A DNA stretch of 64,000 nt from Odontesthes bonariensis (lineage: Eukaryota; Chordata; Actinopteri; Atheriniformes; Atherinopsidae). The position numbers and the translations under genes are program-made. Location of the stretch: contig NC_134528.1 in assembly GCF_027942865.1 (NCBI RefSeq), positions 6,071,586 through 6,135,585 of the forward strand. The letters run 5' to 3'. Under the pieces are notes generated by a model. That model ran no database searches. It saw only the letters and a program-made list of their open reading frames with translations, and was not told the origin of the DNA. Shown piece by piece: positions 14,101-24,255 of the stretch (its first letter is position 1; each line of letters opens with the position of its first letter).

Positions 14101-17100
14101 GTTCTCAAAGTCATGGGTCAAACAAAACCTCCACGCATCTAATAATTTTCTCATCTTTGCCTTACAGGGAGAGTAAGGCCCCCCTGTCCTCGACTCGTAC
14201 GAGACTCAAATGTTGACAGCTTCTTTTCTAAAACTTAAACTTTCCTATTAACCATTCTTTTATTTATACATTCAACAGATATATTTCTCACAACCTATTG
14301 ACCTTAGTTGTAAACCTCCTCCCCTCTCACCCCTTATAACATCCTCTTAGATGTCAAAGGTCAAAATGTGATTGATCAAAGTCTGGCTTCGTGTTAGTTT
14401 ACATTAAAGAACGAAGAATGGAGTTTTTCAAAAAACCTTGCTAACCCGCGCACACTGTGAGTTACCGTTTACTGTTAATGTGCGGCAATGTCTGCAAAAA
14501 TATGATCTGCACAGACACCTCATCAAAAGAAAACTTTTCCCCGAGTCCTCACCACCAAATTCAGCGTCGGAAATCTGCAAATGAAGTCCTGTGGACTGAA
14601 GAAGGTCAAGCAGAATATTTTACTAGTCAACAGGAAGGATGGGGCTGATGAAACACCAGCAAATTTAGGGGGAACACTCAAAAAATAAATAAAAGGGTTA
14701 CCTTTTTAAATCTTAGCTGGCGGGAAAAAAAACTGGCTACAAGCTCAGTCATTCTTCTGCTCGTTCAGCCAGCACAGCTCATGCAACACAAGCTACATTA
14801 ATTTCTGAGTATGAATGAATAACAGCTGTTCTTGTGGTACAAACTGAGGTCAACAGATTTGACGAGCTGTTGGGGAGGTTAAACCTGAGATGACGGAGAT
14901 GAAAAACAGAGGGGGGGGGGCAGAAATAAAACGCAGAGAACACTTGACCACTGGTGCCCAAACCGTATGCTGCTGTCCCCTGAGCTGAGGAGTCACAGTG
15001 TGTCAAAAGCCCTGTTGATTTGTAAACTAATATTTATTACATGATCTATTATGCACAAATGGGCATCACGAGTCCTTGAATAATTTAGGTGTTTAACCTT
15101 TTATTAAGTTAAGTCTAGGTTAGTATTATTAAACTACATAAATTGTTGACAATTCCCCCAAATCATGCTTTAGTCTGCATTTCTGCTTGCTTATTTTCCC
15201 ACATTCTGTCTAAACATTATTAAATACTTTCAAATCTGACCATCTATTATCTTCTGCTTTGTGAAGGTTGGGTCTCGGAGGCAACAGGTGGAGGAGGGAA
15301 AGCCAAAGATCTGCAGTGTCCGCAGCAACACTTTCCACCCAGTGGCGGCTCCTGACATTTTTTTTAGGTAGTGCAATTTCCAGTCTGTGAAAGCTGCATC
15401 AGAGTGTGCTGTGCGAAGCTGAACTGATTGCACTGATGCAAACCTGTTATGCTCCCACACATGAAATAAAATGTCCAATCGTCCAGAAACTCCTTGTCTT
15501 CCTTAAATAAACACAACGCAGAGTCGAGGGGTTATTTGGTCTGCCAAATAACCAAAGTGACTGCAATTTCCCCCCGTTATGTCCATAAGTACCATAAAAG
15601 TCCATAGGACTGAGGTATATTTGTCTAGGTAGCATAATTTATTGTAATAATTTTAAATAATTTTTTGTTATTTTTTTGCATAATTTGCCAATCAGTTAAT
15701 ATTACACCTTAACCATTATTTATTTATTTTCCTCATATTGTTCCAGGATTCTATGAACTAAGTAAACACATAAGCTCTTAATGATAAGATTCATTCAATT
15801 TTCATTCTAAAGAATGTAATTAAAATGACAACATATAAATCCAAGTCAAGTGTTTATTGAAGTTTTGGATAAAAGTATAACCAGTTGTCAAACATGGTTA
15901 AGTGCAGCTTACTTATGTGAGATTTCTCTCTTTTTTAAATATAATACTGCACCATTAACAATGAATGTGTCATTATACATTCTGCTATCATTGTCAACAT
16001 TATATAAAAGATTTAAATCATTACAAGTCAATGATTGAGCACAAAAGGGTAAGTTATTTAGCTACATCAAATACTACCTGGAAAATAGCAGGGTTGGTGG
16101 AGCCCTGGGTTTCATCTTTGCCTCGCAAGGCGAGCCCGAAAATCCTGCAAAATTCTTCCAAACTTCCTTCTCCGCATTAGTACGACGACTAAAGGGTACT
16201 TCTGTCAGAAATACTACCGTATTGTTGCACTCGACACTCGCCATCTTCTTCATAGAATGTTTTTTTTTTTTTTCTTTATTGAAAACCACAATGTTACAAC
16301 AACAAGTAGAACGTTCATGGTCCCGTGCAACAGACACATGACGAAAGCACGTTGTGCGTCGTTTGTGCGAGCACATAAACCCTCATAGAAAATGCATTGG
16401 GAGCAGGATTTTTGAAAAAAACCGAGGTCCCATTCATGTCAATGGGAGCTTCCTGGTGCAAATTCGACCCTGACAGAAATCGCACAAAATGGGCGTAGCA
16501 ACCCCAGGCGCGACCTTAATCTGATTGGACAATGACATATACAACCAGTTTGCCTAGTAGATCAGTCCCACCTTAGCAACTAGATTAAAAAAAAAAAAAA
16601 AAAAAACTCTGTGTTTGGTAGTGCGTCGCACAAATCGCCCCTATGGAGGAGCCGCCGCTGTTTCCACCTCCTCCTGGGGGGCTCCAGAGGCGTTCTCGGG
16701 CCAGAAGGGATATATAATCCCTTAAAGGGATAATCTGGAGTAAAATGCACTTTAGATCAATTTACGGGATGTTGGGAGTACATACGTTGAGTTGACATCA
16801 AAATCATGTCATTCGGATGTGTTTTGAGAATTTCGATTTGACCGTTTTTAGCCAAAAGTCGTTAGCCTGGAAGTGAATGGGGCAAATCATGTCACCGCTA
16901 CAAAACGCTATTTTTATACCTCTTCTACAGCTCCAAACAACATAACACTTACGTGGTAGTGAGTAGAGGGTCCCTAAAGCCAAACCGAAGTGTCCCGAGG
17001 TCTTCATGTGGTCGGATATAGAGTCCAGAATGAATTTAATCAAGCCAGGACCTTTCCGGAAATGTGTCTGCTGCAGCTGCCGCTACAGACCGTGGTGAAG

Positions 17101-17893
17101 TTGGTTTGATATTGGTTTGAAAAAAAAGACACCTTATTTCCTTATTGTGAATATCTGTCGAATATCCAATATCAAACCAACTTCACCACGGTCTGTAGCG
17201 GCAGCTGCAGCAGACACATTTGCGGAAAGGTACTGGCTTGATTAAATTCATTCTGGACTCTATATCCGACCACATGAAGACCTCGGGACACTTCGGTTTG
17301 GCTTTAGGGACCCTCTACTCACTACCACGTAAGTGTTATGTTGTTTGGAGCTGTAGAAGAGGTATAAAAATAGCGTTTTGTAGCGGTGACATGATATACC
17401 CGCGTCACCTCCAGGCTAACGACTTTTGGCTAAAAACGGTCAAATCGAAATTCTCAAAACACATCCGAATGACATGATTTTGATGTCAACTCAACGTATG
17501 TACTCCCAACATCCCGTAAATTGATCTGAAGTGCATTTTACTCCGGATTATCCCTTTAAGTGTGCTCTAGGTCTGCCCTGAGGCCTCGTCCCAGTTGGAC
17601 CCACCTAAAAAACCTCCAAAGGGAGGTTACCAGGAGCCACCCTAATCAGATGCCAGAACCACCTCAGCTGACTTTGATGCAGAGGAGCATCTAACTAAGG
17701 CTGAGCCCAGCCACCCTCTTAAAGAATTTCAGCTGCTTGTAGAGGACTGGAGCAAAGATGGAGCAGTAAATGGAAACCTTTCAGCTCAGCTAACCCTTTA
17801 CAGCAAGCTACAAAGAAATAAATGAATAGTTTATCTGAAATATTCTCAGCATACCTCCTCTATAATGGGATCATCATCATCACCACTGGCCAT
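5750..17893 (-). CDS. polr3e: polr3e, RNA polymerase III subunit RPC5
   Basis: Complete gene of 683 residues in 20 coding exons (human RPC5 is about 708). Exons in transcript order: 17893-17855, 13904-13854, 13758-13681, 13362-13247, 13109-13027, 12801-12694, 12155-12106, 11141-11022, 10907-10822, 10282-10238, 10139-10048, 9847-9727, 9596-9515, 9408-9349, 9109-8952, 8844-8783, 8707-8253, 6587-6522, 6008-5886, 5806-5750. Phases agree throughout and all junctions are GT-AG. Diagnostic blocks are MASGDDDDPIIEE at the start, ELEMAIDTMSPNYCRSKGEQ near residue 65, RPSFSYLDKAD and EREAANE near 135-160, RPESEQARQRR near 180, ELKRLFNLHLASMPAG near 560, and GMWYLKGTIQS at the C-terminus. RPC5 pairs with RPC4 (POLR3D) in a subcomplex of Pol III and acts in the nucleus in tRNA, 5S and U6 transcription. 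The start codon begins the conserved acidic N-terminus. Four transposons sit in its introns. Confidence 0.96.
6588..8252 (-). other. polr3e intron 18 (1.67 kb)
   Basis: This is the intron between the exon ending at 8253 and the exon starting at 6587. It contains an (AAAG)n microsatellite at 8101-8147 and otherwise no element I can name. Confidence 0.6.
8101..8147. repeat. (AAAG)n microsatellite
   Basis: Uninterrupted tandem GAAA/AAAG units, about 12 copies, inside a polr3e intron. Confidence 0.95.
11201..12049. mobile_element. foldback element A: TTAA-flanked near-perfect inverted repeat
   Basis: The element is 849 bp. Its arms at 11201-11585 and 11665-12049 (385 bp each) are reverse complements, with few mismatches, around a 79 bp loop. 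It is flanked by TTAA at 11197-11200 and 12050-12053, a duplicated tetranucleotide target like that of piggyBac-type elements. The termini read AGCGATACTCCGGAGTAG inward on both sides. There is no transposase, so it is non-autonomous. It lies in the polr3e intron between exons 12155-12106 and 11141-11022, so the pre-mRNA could fold into a roughly 385 bp duplex. The superfamily assignment rests on the TTAA target alone. The ends do not start with the CCC typical of piggyBac. Confidence 0.9.
14001..15240. other. polr3e first coding intron, left part
   Basis: AT-rich intron sequence with no exon and no repeat I can identify with confidence. Confidence 0.5.
15340..16660 (-). mobile_element. hAT-superfamily DNA transposon, internally reduced
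   Basis: The element is 1321 bp. Its termini read CAGTGGCGGCTCCT and, inverted, CAGCGGCGGCTCCT. A perfect 8 bp target duplication TTTCCACC lies at 15332-15339 and 16661-16668, as expected for hAT elements. On minus, an open stretch over 16250-16080 reads MASVECNNTVVFLTEVPFS followed by RRTNAEKEVW. This resembles the N-terminus of hAT-like (zinc-finger MYM-type 1-like) transposases, so the element probably reads on minus. The rest of the transposase is missing. Poly-T and poly-A tracts lie inside. It is inserted in the older repeat within polr3e. Confidence 0.88.
16726..17555. mobile_element. foldback element B: TTAA-flanked near-perfect inverted repeat
   Basis: The element is 830 bp. Its arms at 16726-17115 and 17166-17555 (390 bp each) are inverted copies around a 50 bp loop. 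It is flanked by TTAA at 16722-16725 and 17556-17559. The ends read AGGGATAATC(T/C)GGAGTAAAA inward. The terminal motif is shared with foldback A, but the arm sequence is otherwise different. Each arm carries the same open frame running from the loop outwards (17043-16804 on minus and 17220-17477 on plus, 79-85 codons, few differences). I take this frame to be a by-product of the palindrome. It splits the older repeat cleanly at a TTAA. Confidence 0.9.
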
Positions 17894-17968
17894 ATTGACG
17901 TGATCAGAGGGACGGGCTGAAAGGAGATGTCACAGGAGAGGAGCAGCAGGAGATCTCAGGGATCCAAC
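17894..17968 (-). other. polr3e: polr3e 5'UTR part of exon 2
   Basis: On minus, a pyrimidine-rich tract ending CCAG precedes position 17968, and 75 nt of leader lead to the ATG at 17893. This is inferred from splice-site sequence and reading frame; there is no transcript evidence. Confidence 0.6.
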
Positions 17969-18700
17969 CTGGACAACAAAAACACACCGAGTTATTTACT
18001 CATACCAAGAGGTTACACCCATAGTGGTGATAAAGAACAGCCAGCTGGTGCAGTTACACAATATGCTATGATTCACTGAGTTGGTACGAGTACACAGTCC
18101 ACTTACAAGTAAAAATACCAACAACTATGAAGACCCTGAAGTGGACACTGCTAGATCATGATCATGTTATCTGTCAGATGATGCTTTCACTGACACAGCC
18201 AGGTATAACACTCACATGATATAACTGTACGCAATCCCCTTTAAATGGCTGATCTTCAGGAAAACGCCTTTTATTAGGCATTATGTGTGGTATACACGTC
18301 AAAACAGTGATTTCAGACTATTATAACAATCACAGCAGATACCTACACGTATAAAAGTCAGTTTCTAGCACCGTTAGCTTTATCAGCCAGGTTGCAGAAG
18401 AGTTGTATCTACACAAAGGCCCACATTACACAGCGGTAATCTTAACCCCTATACACGTAAAAACAACAAGACAAAAAACATCAAGCTAAATGCCTCCATT
18501 TACTGTAAATGCTTAAGCAACGTATACGCTAACAGGATGCTAGCCGGTGATAACAAGCCTAGCCAAACTACTGGCACCCACTAGCTTAGCTCGGCATGCT
18601 AACACACACATGCTAGACAAAATTAGTCATCGGCCTGGATTTAACGAGCCTTAATGTAAACGGCATCCACACGAGACACCTGAGCAAAAGTAGCTCTCAC

Positions 18701-18835
18701 CTGCACACTTCACCACACAGTTTGTACTATCTCATTAGGGTGTATGGGCAGTCCATGAATCTGGTGCGCAAATGAGCAGAAGTCAGGCAACTGATCTCTA
18801 CAGCTCGACTCGAGGTACCATGTTGACTCTGCCTC
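18701..18835 (-). promoter_or_regulatory. polr3e: polr3e leader exon 1 and promoter region
   Basis: A consensus donor (CAG|GTGAGAG, minus strand) ends a probable non-coding exon at 18701. The upper limit is unknown. GC-rich sequence continues to about 18860, so a start site near 18830-18860 is likely. Two short upstream ORFs lie in the proposed exon, starting at 18821 (MVPRVEL) and further downstream (MDCPYTLMR). No TATA box is evident. Confidence 0.5.
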
Positions 18836-19011
18836 ACAGACACGTGGGGAGGAGCTCGTGTCCAAAATGCTAGGAAGTTCTCACAGGGGCACTGTTGTTT
18901 TAGTATTTTTCATATCAGTTAATGTTTTTTGATTAATTTTAACAGAAGATAGATTTTTGTTGTTGCAGGTAGCTGACTTATTGGCTGAGGACACCTTGCT
19001 GTGATGGGCAT

Positions 19012-19017
19012 AAAAAA
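19012..19017 (-). terminator. Pol III oligo-T terminator of tRNA-Leu(AAG)
   Basis: A run of six T on minus, 4 nt after the tRNA 3' end. Confidence 0.75.
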
Positions 19018-19021
19018 CTAC

Positions 19022-19103
19022 TGGCAGCGGTGGGATTCGAACCCACGCCCCCGAAGAGACTGGAGCCTTAATCCAGCGCCTTAGACCGCTCGGCCACGCT
19101 ACC
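19022..19103 (-). tRNA. tRNA-Leu (anticodon AAG)
   Basis: An 82 nt class II tRNA. The 5' end is GGTAGCGTGGCCGAGCGG and the 3' end TGGGTTCGAATCCCACCGC plus TGCCA. The anticodon loop is TTAAGGC. The intact A box and B box (GGTTCGAATCC) should recruit TFIIIC. A T6 run on minus at 19017-19012 serves as the Pol III terminator. No intron. It lies between the eef2k 3' end and the polr3e leader, in the same orientation as both. Confidence 0.98.
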
Positions 19104-19929
19104 TTGTGCGTTGCTGAGAAGTGAGCGTCTAATTGTTGTACTCGTCATATCCTTCCTGGCTTAAGGAATCTGTACAGATGGATGTTTGACACGTATTGTA
19201 CACAGGATATAACTCCATTACAATGTGTGACCCGTTGTTCTCCTCAAAAGGGTATGTCATACATTTATGACAACGAAAACTTAATTAAAAGAGTTTAAAT
19301 CGGTGTGTTTTCAATTATCCTGTGCAAAAAACAGCAAGGTAATAAAAGACAGATGAGTAAACAGAACACTCTTTTTTTATTTTTTATCCAAACCTTTATT
19401 TTAAACAAACAAGCAGGTGAACAGCTGATTTTGCTTTATTTCTTAACGACAATAGTCTGTGAAATAGTACAGCCGACGTTGTTTGGAATTAGTCTGTTAG
19501 AAAAGGCAACATATAGTGTATTAAAAACAGCATATTCGAGGCATCTGTTAAACATCCCATAGAATTGCCCATTAACGCAGATAGTTTTGTCATTACTGTC
19601 AGCCTGTTGTAACACATCATTCAATAAACTGAGGCCTTTCGATTGCATTTATTCATAAACTGCACATGGGAATAGACTGAAATAAGTGAATTTATTGAAA
19701 AATGACTTATTAAAGTGTAACGTGTGATCTGAATCGTAATTTTATGAAAATTATGCCTTGACAATGAGTGAATAAGTCAGCTGTTGAAGTTAACTAAGAA
19801 TCTGAGATTTTTTAGCTAAAAAACTCAACTCAATCACTATTGGCTTAAGCCCTCATTGGTAGAATAATTTGCTCAATGACAGACCTTCCACAGAAGACAA
19901 CAATCACAATGGAAAGATGACCCATAAAA

Positions 19930-20303
19930 AGCAATGCAAACTTTATTTTACACTCTCATACTCTGACTTTTTTTACACATACATTCTTCCAACATAAGTA
20001 CATCAACATTTTGGGGTGGGAAAAAAAGTCAATATTCATCTTTGTTCTGATTCTTAAAATCTTGTCTTTCATACAACCATATTTACTTAAATAAAAAGGT
20101 AGTTCGAGGGGAAATTTAAAAGGAACAGGAGTCAGCATTGATTTGCCTCGCAAACAGAGACGGAAACAGGGAGAGAAAGGACTCATCCTCGATGGCTCAG
20201 CAAACAAACGCAAACTGCCAACAGCGAAAAAATTCTCTCGTAAAAATATGTAAACTGTAATCATTCAGGATGTAAGCTGAATACGTAAAACATGTCTCTG
20301 TAA
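19930..20303 (-). other. eef2k: eef2k 3'UTR with poly(A) signal
   Basis: A minus-strand AATAAA (TTTATT on plus, 19942-19947) lies about 360 nt after the stop codon, giving a short 3'UTR. The exact cleavage site is inferred. Confidence 0.55.
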
Positions 20304-23300
20304 TTACTCCTCCACCAGCGCCCAGGCCTCCTCAGCTTTCATGTAGTACTGGTTGGCCAGTCGACCTTTCATGGCCGCCATGGCGGCTTCTGCGGCTTCT
20401 GTAAACAGATCACCTGCAACAGAGAGAACAGATGTTACAGATGTTACAGGCGGCTGCAATACAAAGCACCAAATCCCCCCAAAAAGACTACTAACAGGTC
20501 TCTAAAGCCTGATATGCATGTTAAATATCTTCACTGGGCAACATGTTTGTTGGAGGAGATTCACTTCCAAAAATTGCGTCACTTAAATAAAGTTTGCTAT
20601 GAAAAAAACTACAGTGACCAGCTGTTTTAATAATGAACTAAATTTTCTTAGAAGATTTCCTCTGAATTCAACAGGATCCAACAAATCTGGCTGCCTGAGA
20701 CAAAGCTCTAAAGATATTAAGAAATGGCCCAGAATGCAGATTTTTGCCCTTTTTATGATATTTACTTATATTAAAGAATATCCCAATATTTTTATTTTTC
20801 CAATGGGGTTATATGAGCTACTAATCCATAATATCAAGGAAAGATTTGAGTGGAATCGAACCTGCTTTCTGTGGGTCTGCGGTGAGGTTGTGGCCTCCCT
20901 CTTGGTACATCTCGGCCTCTCTGGACAGCAGCAGGTAGCGAGGCTCGTCCTGCGTGCCATCGAACTCTCCACCCTCATCAAAGTCCGTCATGTTCAACGC
21001 ACTGTCATACCAGTGAATTGCTTCATCCCAGTCCTGCTTTCTGTGGAACAGAAACGCCCTACAATAACCGCTAAAAGCCACCAGGGGGCAGCGTTACACC
21101 GCTGCTGGAACAGGTTTGTCTGCTTTAAATGAACCTACACTGACCTGTCAGCTGACAGATTGATTCCAGTATCAAAGGCTCTGGCCACTATTATCATAGA
21201 CGATCTGTCACCCGCTTCAGCAGCCTGCACCAGGTACTTGAAACCCTTCATCCTGTTTCCTGCATTATCCTGTCAACAACACAGATAAGGTCAGAACGGG
21301 CACATACAGGTCAAATCAGCTGAAAAGGGGATGCGCACATATGTGTGAGTTACCTCCAGCTCCATGTCTGGCAGTATGTGATGAGGCAGCTGCAGACAGC
21401 ACTGTCCTAAGGCTACGATGGCCTCCAGCTCTCCGCACAGGGCAGCTCTCTCCAGGTGGAACATGGCTGAGTCCTGATCCCACTGCTCGTCCTTCTCGCA
21501 GAAACGACCCGCCTCGTGGTAGCGGACCATTCCGAGGTGGACCTGGGTGAAAGGTCCAAAGGAGAAACACATGAAACAAGCACACGTGTGTTTCAATGGG
21601 ATCTGCTGGATTTCTTAGTGAGACAACTTTTTTTTTTTCTTTCTGGCATTGTATGAATTGGACTAATTTGGATTTAAATTAATTTGATATTATTGGATTA
21701 TAATGGGCTTGATTTGGCGCTATATAAATAATACTTGACTGAATTAAATCGAATACAGTGACCACTGTTGGGATGAATATATTCTTAACTGGTGTTTATT
21801 TTTTTTCAACTTTACTCATTCCTCTTTTTAGTCCGAATTAATTGTCCACGAATAAATGCGATGTTGTGTCCTCTCACCTTTCCAAGGATCGACTGTCCAA
21901 TCTTCTTCTGCAGCAGAGCGTTGATGCGCTCCACTTCAGTGGCCACACAGGAAGGTCGGTGGACGTGAGCACGGGACGAATGGTAGAAGCTCCACTTCTC
22001 CTCTGTCAGCTGACCGAGGTACGAGAAGATGAGAGAAAAACAGAGAAAATGTTGCCATCTGTTCCTCACCAGATGAGACGGGGAAAAAAAATGACACTGC
22101 ACTCTCAGCCAGGGGCGCACCCATCCAGAGAAGTCTGCTGTAATTTTAGAGCTGGAGGAGTTCACCCACAGAGCGCAAAGCGCGAGAAAAGGAAAACACA
22201 CAGACGCATGAAGCTACTATGGCAGGAATCGTTAGTGAAGATGGTAGTTTTGGTGAATTGGAGGTAGATGGTGTTTCAGTTCCAAAGATCATTTTGCTTT
22301 TATCTGCATTTTGGGCTGTCCTCAATAACTCAGCTGAAAATAGTGGAAGAAAAGACATTGGAAGCCGTGACAGATAACGGTGCACACAGCCAAAAAAATA
22401 AAGCTCTGAAGCGGAAAAGACTGCACAGCGCCGCTAAAACAGCTGGCTTACAAGCCTCCGTGCAAATAATCACCCTTTCGTGGTCGGGACTGACTGAATA
22501 TAAGTTTGCAGAGACTCTTGGAGGAGTGACCATCTTCCTCTAGTGAAGGGAAACAAAGAGGAGGAGGAGGAACTAGATTAGGAGAAAGGTGATGAGTGAT
22601 TTGGTTGTTAATCAGGTGACGAGAAGGAAGGGAAACGAGAAGGTGAAGAAGGACCATGATGGGGAAAACTAGGGTGGGATTATTTGATTGTGATGATGAT
22701 GGTTATGTTTGAGGGAATGATGGCATGTACACACATTTGCTTTAATATTTGTTTACCCTTCTGACACTGTCCTCATCCGATTCAGAATAAGCCCTGTGGT
22801 AGCGATGATGGACCTATGTGATGATACAACAAGCTTTGCTGTAAGAAAACCTAACATGGGTCAAATTCAATGTGGAAAACAGAAAAAGAACTAACAAGTC
22901 TAACATGTTAAATAGCTGTTTGATCCATATATTGTTTGTTTTTGTTCTTTATAACTGCCTGACTAATCACTCTAAAATGTGTTTCTGCTCGTAAATCTCA
23001 CTTGAACTTGCCACAGTGATTTAACTGAATTGTGTTGGAAGTTGGAAGCTCAAATGGAAGCTTTTACCCCATCGACGTGGTCATTTGGATCCCCTTCACT
23101 CCTCCTCTCGCTGGGGTAGCCGCTGTCACCGCCGCTTTCTGATTCCTGAAGGCGGAAAACAAAAAGGGGACTTGTGAGTTGTGTGGCAGGAGAGATGGCC
23201 TTTGGACTCAACAGCACTTTTAGCTCTTCATTTTCAGCTTTAGTTTGAATTCTAACAGATCATCCCCAGACCTTAAAACGGTATACTATACTATACTGTT

Positions 23301-24194
23301 TTACATTAATTTTTTAGTTACACATGGCACCAGCTTTTGAAAGATGAAGGTCGGGAGTAGCTAAAAAGAGCTCGATGAAAGGGTTCCTGCACGGCACTGC
23401 ACCAGTGGTACACAGAGCATTGCATATTTACCCGCTGTAGCTGTCCACTGCCACTTGGGGGCACTGTGGAACAACTGTACCTGTACAGATCAGCCACACC
23501 ACTGAAGCCACTTAGTTGAGAATGTCATGTTCCGTTGGGAAACTTTACGGCACTCACGAGGACTTTGCTTTGGGCTTGTTTAGGAGGGTGTTAAATGTCA
23601 AACACTTGGGAGTAGCATTCCAAGACAATGGCAGGCACACTGCACCCCACAGTGCAAAAAACACCAAAAGGGGACCCCAGAATAAGACCCATCCATGAAG
23701 GCCCCACCCGAAAACCCATAAGAACCACAGGACCAAAAAAACCTCTAAAGATCCAGTAGCCAGGCGGCACTCCCAACAGTCCTGATCAGAGTGGTTCTAA
23801 GTCAGAAAGGGGATCAACACAATATTAATCAGATGGTTTTAATGTTTTGGCTGATCAGCGCGGGCTACTCTTCTTTATGTTTTTGCTTTGCCGCTGCAGC
23901 AGAAGAGACAAAGGTAACAGCAGACAAAGAACTTCTTTACCAAAGAACAAAGAACCAAATTACAACAAATAATGCATTGTAGGTTGAAGGCATTGTTGGC
24001 AGCTGCAGTCACAAGCTGCGCTCGTAAACACACGCACACATTGTCTCATTGAGCTCAGCGGTCAGAGTGTTCAAGCTTTCAACAACTCCGCTTCGGACCA
24101 CGAATAGTGTCAACACTCAAGGACAAACTGCCATTTGCTCATTGCAATCCTGCACACAAGCAAATGTCTGTAGCCTCCACGATCTTCTATCTCT

Positions 24195-24255
<61 letters not shown>

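Larger units (their letters stand above)
15245..17720. repeat. older dispersed repeat split by two later insertions
   Basis: Three pieces, about 15245-15339, 16661-16725 and 17556-17720, read as one continuous copy once two younger elements are removed. Recognisable phrases are cagcaacactttccacc, tcctcctggggg, gcgttctcgggccag, cccagttggaccc, aaagggaggttaccaggag and atcagatgccagaaccacct. These match, from memory, a very abundant teleost dispersed repeat. I am not sure of its class and suspect a retroelement 3' end. Confidence 0.6.

Noticed and set aside
13960-14420. Possible solo LTR in a polr3e intron
   Set aside because: Some promoter-like and CA-ending segments caught the eye, but no terminal TG/CA pair with a target duplication could be shown.
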